DNA from: Myrmaecium sp. VS I D KN 1
Lineage: Eukaryota > Ascomycota > Dothideomycetes > Valsariales > Valsariaceae
NCBI GenBank assembly: GCA_019775845.1
Contig: JADQAV010000041.1
Span: 186,001-250,000, forward strand
DNA: 64,000 bases
Reading direction: 5' to 3'
The translations under genes were made by a program, and so were the position numbers. The notes beneath the pieces were generated by a model, which made no database searches, was not told the origin of the DNA, and saw only the letters and a program-made list of their open reading frames with translations. Shown one piece after another: positions 11,871 through 22,621 of this stretch (within the stretch, counting starts at the first letter, position 1; each line of letters begins with the position of its first letter).

Positions 11871-11900
11871 CCCCGCGCGGGGCGGAATGGTATATATTAA
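11871..11900 (+). promoter_or_regulatory. Inverted CreA-like palindrome and TATA box of the GH1 gene
   Basis: CCCCGCGCGGGG at 11871-11882 is a perfect 12-base palindrome containing two back-to-back SYGGRG sites (GCGGGG on each strand). A TATATATTAA box follows at 11891-11900, about 165 bases before the proposed ATG. SYGGRG is the known recognition sequence of the carbon catabolite repressor CreA/Cre1. Binding here is inferred. Confidence 0.55.
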
Positions 11901-12064
11901 CTGCCTCCTTCCCTGCATTGAGGATGCTGTCGCCTGAGGAGGACAATGGCATAAATAGTCTATTTGGCTCCGGTTATGAAAGCGAGACGGGCCGTCGCTT
12001 TTTGGTTCTGTGTCATGCGTCGCCGGCCTTACTCTTGTGTTATATCGATTCTATCCAACCTACT

Positions 12065-13926
12065 ATGTGGCTCCACAATCTCTCCGCGCTTCTCGTGTTC
12101 CTATCTCTCTCTTGCGGGGTTGCTACTACAAGCACTTCCGTCGCATACGTCCCAGAGCGGGACATTAGTTCCAGCACCATCGCTTTCCCGGAGCCGTCTG
12201 GCTATTCGACGAAGACCTACGCCGCGCCCACGCTGTTCACATCCGCCCGCGCCAACGATGATTTCTCGGACGAAGCGCTCGGCCTACTCTGGGCCATGGT
12301 CGGGCCCGTCTCCACCGGAGCCATCACCACGACGGCGAGCGTGAACGCCGCGGAGTCCACCTCCCTCGCGCAACCGGGAATCTTCCATCCGCTCGTGCCC
12401 TCCTACGACGCGAACCTGAGCGATGTCAAGCTGCCCGCGCACTTCTCCTGGGGCGTTGCCGCCTCGTCCTATCAGATCGAAGGCGCCGCCCGAGACGAGG
12501 GTAAGGGCCCCAGCATCTGGGACTTCCTCGCTCACCGCGTGCCGGGCCTCGTCGCGGACAACAGCACCGGCGACGTGGTCGCGCAGCACTACTACCTCTA
12601 TCGGCAGGACATCGCCCGCATGGCGACGCTCGGCATTCCCCGCTTCAGCCCGAGCATCAGCTGGCCGCGGCTCTTTCCGTTCGGCAAGGGGCCGGTGAAC
12701 GAGGCGGGCGTGCGGCACTACGACGACGTCTTCCGGACGATGGTCGAGTACGGGGTGCGGCCGTCGGTCACGCTGTTCCACTGGGACACGCCGCTGGCGC
12801 TGTTCCTGGAGTACGGGGCGTGGGCGGACCGGCGGATCGTGGACGACTTCGTGGCCTACGCGAAGTTCGTCATCGAGCGGTACGACGGCTACGTGGAGAA
12901 CTGGTTCACGGTCAACGAGCCGCAGTGGTGCGACTGGCAGTTCAGCCTGTACCCGGCGGGGCAGTACTATCCCGCCTTCAACAACTTGACGGGCGGGCTG
13001 CCGTCGCGGTTCGCGTGCGGGCACTACACGCTGCTGGCCCATGCGACGGTGGCGAAGTGGTATCATGAGGAGTTTAAGGGCAAGGGGAGGATTACCTTTA
13101 AGAACAGTGGGAATTACTTCGAGGTGAACACGACCAGCGATGCGGATAGGCAGGCGCAACAGCGGCAGTTTGACTTCGTGCTGGGGTGGTTTGGCGGGCC
13201 GTGGACCGACGGCGATTATCCAGATACCCTCAAGGATACGTTAGGGGATGTATTGCCGAGCTTTACGGACGAGGAGAAGGCGTTGATCAAGGGATCTTGT
13301 GACTTCTTTGCCATCGACGGATATACCTCGTACATCGCCTATGCCATCCCGGATTTCGAGGCGTGCTTGTCGAACGCTTCTCACCCGGATTATCCAGTCT
13401 GCGCTGGATCGACGTCCGTTGACGGGCACACCGGGTTCCCTTTGGGACCTGCGGCCGACCCTGGGGTGAGCTGGCTGGCGTCCACGCCCGGCGGGATCCG
13501 GAGGTTCCTGAAACACATCACCACCGTGCTCTTTCCAACCGTGCCGGATGTGATGGTCACGGAGTTCGGCTTCGCGGAACCGTTCGAGACGGAACTGGTG
13601 GAGCAGGTCGGCCTCCAGCCGGCACTCTGGGACTTAAGACGTGCCGATTACCTGCAGAGCTTCCTGGACAGCATCCTGGAGGCGTTTCACTATGATGGAG
13701 TGAACGTGAGCGGGGCGTGGGCGTGGGCGTGGGTGGATAATTTTGAATGGTTCGAAGGGAGCAGGACTAGGTTTGGCTTGCAGTTTGTGAACTACACGGA
13801 TCTGAGTAGGACGCCCAAGCCTAGTCTGTGGCAGTTCTTGAAGTGGTTTGGGTAAGTGCGATGAACCGTGTTCTATCCGTTTGGTGGTTGCTGCTGACTA
13901 GTGATTGCAGGGAGCACGGGGGCTAG
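12065..13926 (+). CDS. Secreted GH1 beta-glucosidase
   Basis: Hydrolyses terminal beta-D-glucosyl (or related) residues outside the cell. The start ATG gives a clean signal peptide (MWLHNLSALLVFLSLSCGVA). A Ser/Thr-rich region of about 100 residues follows, and then the GH1 barrel: SYQIEGAARDEGKGPSIWD near residue 135, acid/base Glu285 in WFTVNEPQW, nucleophile Glu500 in VMVTEFGFAEP (TEFG rather than the usual TENG), and a late WAWAWVDNFEWFEGS motif. The frame reaches a TAA at 13853, but that TAA sits inside a strong donor (GTAAGT). Splicing 13852-13910, with a CTGAC branch site, adds EHGG and ends at 13926, giving 600 aa. Ending at 13855 is the alternative. The CreA-like palindrome upstream fits repression by glucose. 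Confidence 0.88.
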
Positions 13927-15410
13927 TATGGAAAATAGTGAGAGTAAGGCTGATGTCTGAGGAAGTCCGAAAATACGTAGAGATATGTATGGGTGACCAC
14001 TCTGATACAGTTATAGTTGGTGCCTTGTACCTCGTGCCCTCCGATCGTCAATGGTCGACACCTGCCGATTATGCAGACAGCCGCGTGGTGGCCACAAGGG
14101 GTATGGCATGATGGGAGCAAACCAGGGTTTTCGATCAGCGGCCAGCGGTCAGCTGGTCTATCAGGTACTGTCGAACGCAGGGAAGGTTTCGGGGTTGAAA
14201 GATGTTCTTCAGTTGGTATTAGATAGTGATAAGGGATCCTAAGGTGCTGCACCGCCTCGCCTCAGGCTGGCTCTCTTAAGGTCCGGCCGTCCGTGACCGG
14301 GCGCTCTTTACGGATAGGTTAGCATCTTATCGGCGACATACATACATTGATGCCCCGCTCTCATCAGTGTACATGTGCCCCCCCGTCAGGTTTATAAATG
14401 CCTAACCTCAGGTGCCAATGTGGACGGCATGAGGGGAGTACCTGGGGCTCGGAACCAGCAAGTTGGGAGGTCAGGTAGGTCTGATGGGATGATGGGGTTA
14501 CCTAGATACTTAATACTGTTTACAAGTAGCACTTGCAGGGAAGATCTGTGGTCAATGAGTGTGAGCTATGTAGCTCCAGGTCTGGTGGTGATGTACAACA
14601 TATATAATAAGCAGGACATGAGATTACCTATATTACGTCCTTATTTATGCACAAAGTTACGGTTGTACCTACATATCTTTGCATTGCTTCCCCTTTCCTG
14701 CGCCGCCACCTGTCCGCGTCGTTTCCCATTGTCGGAGCTTCCATGAGCTAGACGGATGACAGCAAACGAGCAGCGAGCAGACCAGCCAGCGAGCGTTTCG
14801 GATCGGGTCTGTAAAAATAGGTAAGTAAGTTCGTTGTCTGTACAGTTGTCCTCGAGCTGTCAGCCTGCGGGTGATTACGTCGGCAATCTAGTCCAACTCT
14901 GCTACCCAATCGCGCCGTCATCATCCGCCGCTGCCCTGCTCGTACTAAATACCTACCTAGAGAACTGGACGGGAAACGCAGTGACTGACTCCAAGACCCC
15001 CGGCGCCAACCTCGCTCTCGCCTACCTTACCTACCTTGCCTTACCTGCCCTAGGTACCTAGCTCGCCGCTGACAACCTTACACCAACCGTTCCTCACCAT
15101 CCGCCCCTCTTGCTCGCTCGCTCGCCTGCTTCCACGTAAACGGCACGCCTCTGCAACTTGGAACTTCCCGGAACGGTCCAGTCGGTGTTGTCTCTGGTCC
15201 GTCCTGGGATCCATGAAATCACCGCCCGGGGCCGTTGGCAGCTACGACACATCACGTCTTCGCCAAGCCCGCCGAGGACTTGCCTCTTGACCGAACCTCT
15301 CCCTCTACCTCCACGAACCTTCCTTCTCCGTTCGACCCTCTGGTTCTTCCGGCGCAGGAACCAAGCCCTCTCGTGTTTCCTCTTTGGCCTACTCGGGTAT
15401 TCCTAGGTAG
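13927..15410. other. Intergenic region with TACCT-type repeats
   Basis: No convincing gene. It contains several TACCT/AGGTA repeats, clustered at about 14950-15060 (CTACCTTACCTACCTTGCC, then CCTAGGTACCTAGC). An ATG at 15213 opens a 25-codon frame that could be an upstream exon or uORF of the WD40 gene. Confidence 0.55.
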
Positions 15411-15830
15411 CGACCTGCTGCGGCTTTGGAGGGGGGCTCATCTCTCCCGCTTCCTACCGCAGTCGACCGCCTACCGCGGAGTACCGTGATACAGCAAGCA
15501 GCCGTGGCAGACGAAACCCCTTCTTCCAACTTCCCTCCACCCCCATTCGCCTCCGACCACCCTTCAGCTCCGCCTTCCTCAATCTCTATTTCCCCAGATA
15601 TCTCAGCACATCCCCAGCCAGTTGCCCACCAGCTCCCCACCACCGGCACCGAAAGACTGTCTGAAGCTTCCGAAGTCCCCGTCCCTTCCGAAAACCACAG
15701 TACCACCGGAAAGCGCCGTCGAAGCTCTTCACAGAGTCCTTCCGATTCCGAAACATCGCCCCACGACCCTAGGGTCGAGTCGTCTCAACCAAGATACAAG
15801 CGTTGGCGCGGAGAAGCCCACGAGGGAACC

Positions 15831-17911
15831 ATGCGGCTTGACACCGCATCGCAGAAACAACCGCAGTCTCCATCTCACGCCTGTTCCAACGGTTCAAGTC
15901 AACATTCGAGGTCACCGGGTTCGCGGTCAGCGTTAGGGCGGACGTCAAACGGCTCAAGCCATGAACACAATGGGACCGTAGCCGCCAATGGCCATGCAAA
16001 TGACCGTCCGCTCCCGACTTCGTACTTTGGGCATGACAGAGAGGAGGTGACTCGGATACTGATTCAAAGTCTTACGGATCTGGGATATGGCCAGTCTGCG
16101 GAGCTTCTTAGTCAAGAGAGTGGGTGCGAGCTGGAAGGGCCAACCGTGGCATCCTTCCGCAACGCGGTTCTCGAAGGCGAGTGGGATAAAGCGGAGGCCT
16201 TGCTTTTCGGCACACCGAGGAAGGGAGAGCGTGGTGGAGTGGATCTAAGAGAGAATGGGGCGGAGAATGGGACCGCTAAGGCGCGAGGAAAGGCACCGAT
16301 ATTCAGACCAAGTTCGCCCGGGGGCGTGGAGGGCCTGAGACTGTGCGACGGAGCGGATAGAACACAGATGAAGTTTTGGATAAAAAGGCAGAAGTACCTT
16401 GAACTTCTGGAAAACAGAGACCTCGGCGCAGCCCTTCTTGTCCTGAGGCACGAGTTACAGCCTCTTCAGCCGGAAGAGCAGATGGTTCATCCTTTGGCCA
16501 GGTTCGTTCTCATTTCAGATTATACGGCCAACGAGCAGATGACTGACTCGCTCTTTAGCTATATCATGTGCGTCTCCGCGGAAGAGGTGAAGCAACAAGC
16601 TCAATGGGATGGTGCCTCTGGGGAATCCCGAAAGCAACTCCTATCCGAGCTTTCGAGTAAGCGCGTACCTCCCCTTCTTCGGATGTCAAATTACCTAACC
16701 TGTCAGAATTCATATCGCCCACTGTAATGATACCCGAACATCGCCTTGCGAATCTCCTTGACCAAATAAAGGACCATTGGATCGCTAAATGCCTCTATCA
16801 CAACACCACTCAATCGCCTTCACTATATGTGGATCATGTATGCAATTCTGAACGGTTCCCCCGCAAAACCGTCGCGGAACTCTGCCACCAAACCGACGAG
16901 ATATGGTTCTTGAAGTATTCCAACGATGGGTCAATGCTTGCTACGGCCAGCAAAGACCGCACAGTGTGCATATATGATACCTCGACCTATCACTACAAAC
17001 GGTCTTTCACCAATCACGAGTCTGGGGTGTGCTACGTCGCATGGTCTCCCAATGACAAGTACCTCATTACTTGCACCCACCAGACTGAGAATGCCGCAAG
17101 GTTATGGGATGTGGCAACCGGGACCTGCGTTCGCCGCATTGACCACTTCACCTATCCTGTGTCATGCGCAGCCTGGGCTCCTAATGGAGAGACGTACGTG
17201 ATTGGTTCACAAGATATCCTGGCCTCGATCACCAGTTATTCTCTCGACCAGCAGAGTCCAGTTCATACATGGTCTGGACAACACATTCGGGTGCATGATC
17301 TTGCCATCTCGCCAGACGGACAGTTGCTGGTCGTTCTACTGGAGAAACAGATCATTGTCTATGATTATCACACCACGCTGAAGCTACATGAGTATACTCT
17401 AGACGGCGTCAAGCTTACTTCGGTAGCAATCACCAAGGACTCGCAACACATGCTCGTCAGCATGAACGACAACAAAATCCATGTGATGAGCATAGCGACA
17501 GGAGCGGTGCTGCAGTCCTATACTGGGCATAAGCAAACCAATTTCATCATCCGAAGTTCACTCGGCGGGGCTGATGAGAATTTTGTTGTCAGTGGAAGTG
17601 AAGGTAAGATCGTGATTCCATGTCCCGGTTGTGATCGTGGCTAACTTGGCGATGTTAGACTCTAACGTGTATATCTGGAAGGCCAATGGCCAGTTAATCA
17701 ATGCTCTTCCCGGTCATCAGGGTTGCGTGAATTCTGTCGCGTGGCATCCAACCGATCCTACAGTGTTCGCGTCGGCCGGTGATGATCATCGCGTGCGAAT
17801 GTGAGGGTGTTTCTGCTTGATATCTCTTCTGGATAATGCTGACCGTATATGTTCAGTTGGGCGCCAGATGCGTCTCCTCGGTTCTTTGGGAGCTCCAGCT
17901 ACGCCATCTAA
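15831..17911 (+). CDS. LisH-CTLH-WD40 protein, WDR26/Gid7 homologue
   Basis: Probable subunit of the GID/CTLH ubiquitin ligase, which in yeast marks gluconeogenic enzymes for degradation. Exons: (start)-16656, 16707-17603, 17659-17800 and 17857-17911. From the first in-frame ATG (15831) this is 639 aa. The frame stays open upstream to 15411 with coding-like Ser/Pro-rich sequence including KRRRSSSQSPSDSETSP, so the true start may lie in an unseen upstream exon. A LisH segment (VTRILIQSLTDLGYGQSAEL) and a CTLH region lead to FISPTVMIPEHRLANLLDQI, a stretch characteristic of WDR26. WD40 blades then follow (EIWFLKYSNDGSMLATASKD; VCYVAWSPNDKYLITCTH; and others), ending in the blade VAWHPTDPTVFASAGDDHRV. 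The protein stops shortly after the last blade. Confidence 0.85.
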
Positions 17912-19622
17912 CCCGACCATAGCAAGGTTAAAGCATCTTCGTGCTTTTCGCGACTTGCTGCTGGACCGCGATGTCGCGCCTGGTGTCGTGTCGATTCTGA
18001 ACATGGACGATCATGCCGCTCATGTCTACATCACTTTCACGATTACACCTCGAGATGTGCACGATTTCCACTGTGCCCCGCGATGGCTGTGAAAGAAGAT
18101 GACTGAGGTACGGGACTTTACCTTATAGTCGAAGCATACCGATGAGCGGAGAGATGATGAAGAAGATAAAGAGAAGGAACACTTTGGCTAGGTGAACGTG
18201 CTCAAAGGTGTATTTGTGAGTGTATGTGACGACAGGGATGAGCACTGCACTGCTATTGTTTTGCATACTTGGCGCTGGACGGTGTTTTGTGGCGCGCTTC
18301 TTCATTCATCTATTCACTCGTTCATTCATTCAATTTTCATCTATTCATTCTCCCCTACTAAGCCCCCGTTCTGTTTGCGATTCGATACTTCATCCGAGGG
18401 GGGGAATGGATCATCTTCTTGGAAGTACTTCGATGTCCCCCTTTTTCTCTTCTCTTCCATCCCTGGATCTGACATTTTCCAACCCTCACGCGTTTTTCCT
18501 CTTTTCTTCTTGTTTGGATCTTGTTGCCTTTTTCCCCCTGTTCCCTTTCCTCCCACCTTTCCCACCCTCCATTTCATACACGATGGAGGATTTTCTTCGG
18601 AGAAGAAGGAGGGGATCGGTGTCAGTAGCCACGTGCTGGAGGTGACGGCGTGGTGGAGCTGCTGGTGGGGAAGCTGATTATCTGGCGAGGGGGTTTTATC
18701 GGTTGTTTTCTTTTTAGTTTGGAACGAGGCGAGTGGTTCAGTGTCCTGTTCCCCCTTCTCCCTGCTGTGAGTCGCGGTCTGCCGCTGTGGGTGGGAATGG
18801 ACCGGCTTGGCTTCTTTTACTTTTTGGATATATGATGGGTGGAGTGGAGGGATCCTGGGGGATGGTAGGCGGCGGAAAGGGGGTGGTTCTTGTTCGCCGC
18901 ACACCACGCTCGCATTACGCGTATCATTAACATTATCATCATCATCGCTATAGACTTTTCGGAGGTCATCGATATATGAGGGGTAGAAATTTTATTCCTT
19001 CTCCACTCTTGAATTAACTCCTATTAAGATACTTAATATTAGTTTTCTTGTTCTTCTCGACCGCTATTAAATATATATTTATATTATATATCTCTCCTAT
19101 TTTGATTTGTTATTTATATTCTTCCTACATATCTGTCTTTTACCTTTTCTCTATTTCTCTTTCAGTGTCTTTATCTTTTCAAAATTTAGAGACTTCAGTT
19201 TCGATATTCCATATTTATTAGGTTATTCGGGATGCTTATACTGGATCCTATCACCCTCTTTCCCCCTTGTCCTTTATCTGTGAAGTAGGGAGAGGCCGAC
19301 TTGTCTCTAAGTGGGGTTGGGTCACGCTCGAGTAGCGAGGGATGGACCTCCCTGCCTTACGGAAATCGATGTAGGGCGATTCTTGAGCAACATGGTCACT
19401 TTATTCGAACGGGAAGAGGAAACGGAGGATGTGGGATGGTCACGAGCACGAGGTGTTATCATTAAGAGGTTATGAGCAGGATAAGTTCTCATTTATTGAG
19501 ACTAGTTAGGCGCGTCTTACGTATGTCTAAGGAGCGATTGGGAATTGCAAGAGTCATAGCGAGAGCGTGTTCGTGAGTCTCTAATGGGTTCAAACTCGAC
19601 TCTTCGAGCTGCTTTCCCACCT
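17912..19622. other. Intergenic region with an AT-rich island
   Basis: No convincing gene. It lies between convergent genes. A pyrimidine-rich part (about 18300-18580) contains an ATTC/TTCA microsatellite-like run near 18302-18350. A markedly AT-rich stretch lies at about 18950-19240, unlike the GC-rich surroundings. ORFs here are low-complexity. Confidence 0.6.
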
Positions 19623-20835
19623 TCAAGCCTTGACGGAGGTGGTGGCGGGGCAACACTTGATGTCGAGCCGCTTGAAGCCGCCCTGCTCCGCAATGTCCTT
19701 CTGCAGCTGGACCATGCGCTTCTGGTCGCCGGTCGGGTCGGCGGACTCGCCGTCGAGCGGCCAGGAGAGGAAGTCGTTGGTCTTGTTCGGCTGGAAGTCC
19801 GGGGCGAGGACGCCGAGGCGCTTGCCGTAGTTGGTGACCTTGTTCCAGTCGCGCTCGACGTTCTTGAGGTCGGTGGAGAAGTAGGCGTAGGAGCGCTCGA
19901 AGATCTTGCGGTTCAAGGGGGTGCCCATGACGGGCTTGAAGTCGACGTAGGCCTCGTAGGCCTCGGCGGGGGAGGCGATGACGAAGTCGGTGGCCCGCTT
20001 GACGGCGCGCATGAACGCGCGGACCTTGTCCGGGTGCTGGGCGAGGAAGGTCTCGTTGCCGATGTAGAGGATGGTGCAGAAGCAGCAGCAGCCCAGCTCG
20101 GCCAGCTCGTCGATGCGGAGCATCTGCACGTCCGACTTGGGCCGGCCCTGGTTGGCGAGCCACTCCTCCAGCTCGACCATCTGGACGTTCTCGAGGCCGA
20201 TGCCGGCGTCGATCTCGCCCCTGATGATGGCCTTGGAGACGTTCATGCCGCAGCGGACGGCGGTGTAGTCCGCTGGGGTCATGCCGTAGTGGGACGTCAG
20301 CTCGTCGATCTGGATCTTTCCGAACTCGCCGACGTAGCCGATCCGCTTGCCCTTGAGGGTGCGGAAGTCGGGGGTGATCCCGCTGTCCTTGAGGTAGACG
20401 ACACCGGTGAAGGGCTCGTCAAGGAGGGACCCAATCGAGACGACAGGGAAGTTGCGTGCCTTGGCCTGTGGATTGCCCATCAGTATCAACGCAGAGATTC
20501 GAATGCTTGGTTTAGACTTACGGCCAAGGTGTGAATCATAGCCTTGAAGCCGAGATCGACCTTTCCGGTGCCGATGATTTCGGTGACATCCTAAGAACGG
20601 ATTAATTCCTGGCCAAGTGGATAAAGACCGCAGAAGCCATACGCTGGGGTCATTGGGCTCTAGAATAGCCACGTTGATGCCCTCGTCGGTAAAGTACCCA
20701 AGCTTCTTCGCCAGGTAAAGCGGAGCGTGGTATGGCGTAGCGTGCCTGTTTGATGTCAGTGATTGCTTTTCCCTTCTGGCCCAGAGCATGTCCAATGTAC
20801 CAGTTGGTCAAGAAGGTGATCTTGTCGGTAGACAT
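19623..20835 (-). CDS. THI5: Thiamine pyrimidine (HMP-P) synthase, THI5/NMT1 family
   Basis: Makes 4-amino-5-hydroxymethyl-2-methylpyrimidine phosphate for thiamine synthesis from PLP and a histidine of the enzyme itself, a single-turnover reaction. Exons 20835-20801, 20745-20643, 20590-20522 and 20465-19623 give 349 aa, close to the usual 340. Start MSTDKITFLTNW is the classic family N terminus. With this splicing the catalytic Lys and His fall at Lys62 and His66 (GFKAMIH), the same numbers as in yeast Thi5. Also present are SLLDEPFTGVVYLKDSG, RCGMNVSKAIIRG, the iron-binding-type motif GCCCFC, and MGTPLNRKIFERS. Gene control is visible: a TPP aptamer lies in the leader. Confidence 0.95.
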
Positions 20836-20841
20836 ATTGAG

Positions 20842-20877
20842 TCAAGGGATTCTGCTAGAGTCAATACCACTGTCCAT
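20842..20877 (-). other. Short upstream ORF between the TPP aptamer and THI5
   Basis: ATG at 20877 opens an 11-codon frame (MDSGIDSSRIP) that ends just seven bases before the THI5 start codon. It would be in the leader if the aptamer-bearing intron is kept, and would then tend to block translation of THI5. Known fungal TPP-switch genes use uORFs in this way; its use here is inferred. Confidence 0.5.
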
Positions 20878-20900
20878 GGATGGGCAAAGGGGAGGGAGAA

Positions 20901-21030
20901 GCATGTCCTTTCGCTGGAATTATCCAGATCAAGTTTGCGCGGTATGATCTCAGCCTGGTCGACCAACTACCGGGTAGGTCTTCTTTCGAAGACACCGTCC
21001 AATAACCAGACGACCAAGCACCCGCCATGC
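20901..21030 (-). promoter_or_regulatory. TPP riboswitch aptamer in the THI5 leader
   Basis: On the minus strand, P1 is GCATG (21030-21026) pairing with CATGC at the 3' end (20905-20901). A P2 arm GCGGGU faces ACCGC. P3 pairs CUUGGUCG with CGACCAGG and carries an inner hairpin GUCUUC-GAAA-GAAGAC. The invariant CUGAGA follows, and then P4/P5 contains the conserved GATCTGGATAATTCCAGCG. This matches the eukaryotic THI-box aptamer in order and sequence. Splice-donor-like AAG|GTAACG (21045) and TG|GTAACG (21035) lie just upstream, and acceptor-like AG sites lie between the aptamer and the start codon. This fits the known fungal mechanism, in which TPP controls splicing of a 5' leader intron. Confidence 0.93.
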
Positions 21031-21045
21031 GTTACCATACGTTAC

Positions 21046-22621
21046 CTTGATGCTGAGATAGCTCCATTGCGTGGGACACAACTTTCAAAGGCGTACCGAA
21101 TGCCTCAATTGGGTTGTGGAAGTGGTCAGATGGGGTGTGAAGCAAGATGGAAAGCTTTACGATGGAGGAAGCTGGAGTTGATGAGAACAAAGAAAGAGGA
21201 GAAGGGAGGAATTGAAGGGCATATTTATTTCCTAGGCGGCCAGGCAACCAGGCTGGGAGGGAGGAGGTGTGAAGAGGGGTAGGTGTGGGCTGAGGCACAA
21301 TGTCTCCTCCGATCTCCTCAAGGAGGGAAAATGCGGTGGGTCGATGGATAGCTCGGCAGGTGGGACTGAGGGATATTCGGTTGGTCCATAGTGAAGATGT
21401 TCTGCTTTACGGGAAAAACCACCGATGATAACTCATATCCTGTACCTTACAGTAGGATACGGTGGTATGATACTGAGAATTAATTGCTGTACGAATAGTA
21501 ACCATCATGATGCCGTGGATGGTATCATGTTCAGTACGCAGCCTGGCACTCAGCCGGTCCAGGAAACCACCCCGCCATACTGTAATGAACCTCCAGCTCG
21601 CACCTTCGTCGGACTTCTAACCGGGGGCGGAACCGCGGTGGGGTTGGTGGGGTCGGAAGGAGGCGGCTGCCTGCAGATCTCCCCCGCCCGTCTTTGTCCC
21701 GCTTCCTCGAGCGTGCACGGACCGCTGGAGACGTCCGCCCTCAAGCTGGCCTAGCCAGACTCCACCTCTCTCACATCTCTACATCCGCTCATTCAGAAAC
21801 TCCCTTGCTACGACAGCTCTGGAGTAACACAGGGTTCCTCCAACCGTGACAACAGAACTCAACATACTGGAGAGGCTCACGCCGCTGCTCGTTTGTGGAC
21901 GCCTTTTGCGTACCTGATCTTCCGTCTTTCCTTTCCTGAAGTCCACCCCTTCAATCTCAGCTCTTTCTCATATATGTACAAATACTCTGTTCTTCAATCA
22001 GTTTCAATTCATCTGTTCCATAATGGCCACCACTTCGAGGTCTGCCAGGCTGAAAATGTGGCTTTCGATCTTAGCGTCACCACGCGTTGATCATGTTCCC
22101 TTGCTCCCTGGCAAGGGACGGCGCGTACCAAAGCTAAACCTTGGAGACGAATATCAGAAATAAGGAAACGCCTGGTCGGCGAACATCCATTCATACTTTT
22201 GGCCTTTCTCCTGGGCTAGAACTGTTCATCGCCACCTTCGTTCATCAACTTCTTCATTTCAAGGGCACACGCCGGCTTTTCTGATCGTCTTCGATGACGA
22301 TCGTGCATTTACTCCAGCTCAGCAATATTCCCCTTGGAATGTAAACTACTGAAGATTGGGCTTGGCCGGCCCGCCAGGAATGGCTGGAGCCAGATTTCCA
22401 CATGGGCAAGCAGCCGTATGGAGAGAAAGGGGGAGAGTGCTTGTTGACAGGCACGTACATAAGAACATTCCAATGGTCGGCCCAAACACCATGCCTTAAG
22501 TCGACAGCAAACCTGCTCCTTCCTCTTCTTTCCTCAAACTTGTCCACTCGTTATATGTTCGTGCCGCAGCGTACTGTCATTCTTTCAGACGCTCAACAAC
22601 TCACCTCGACCGTTCGGCACC
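21046..22621. other. Intergenic: THI5 upstream region and Ser-rich gene promoter
   Basis: The divergent upstream regions of THI5 (minus) and the Ser-rich protein gene (plus). An ATG at 21067 (MELSQHQG...) opens a short frame running into the donor at 21045, a second candidate THI5 uORF. An AAATAAATAT element near 21220-21230 could be the THI5 TATA box. No further gene seen. Confidence 0.55.

Noticed and set aside
13853-13855. TAA as the end of the GH1 gene
   Set aside because: The TAA lies inside a GTAAGT donor followed by a CTGAC branch site and TTGCAG acceptor. The alternative end is mentioned but not preferred.
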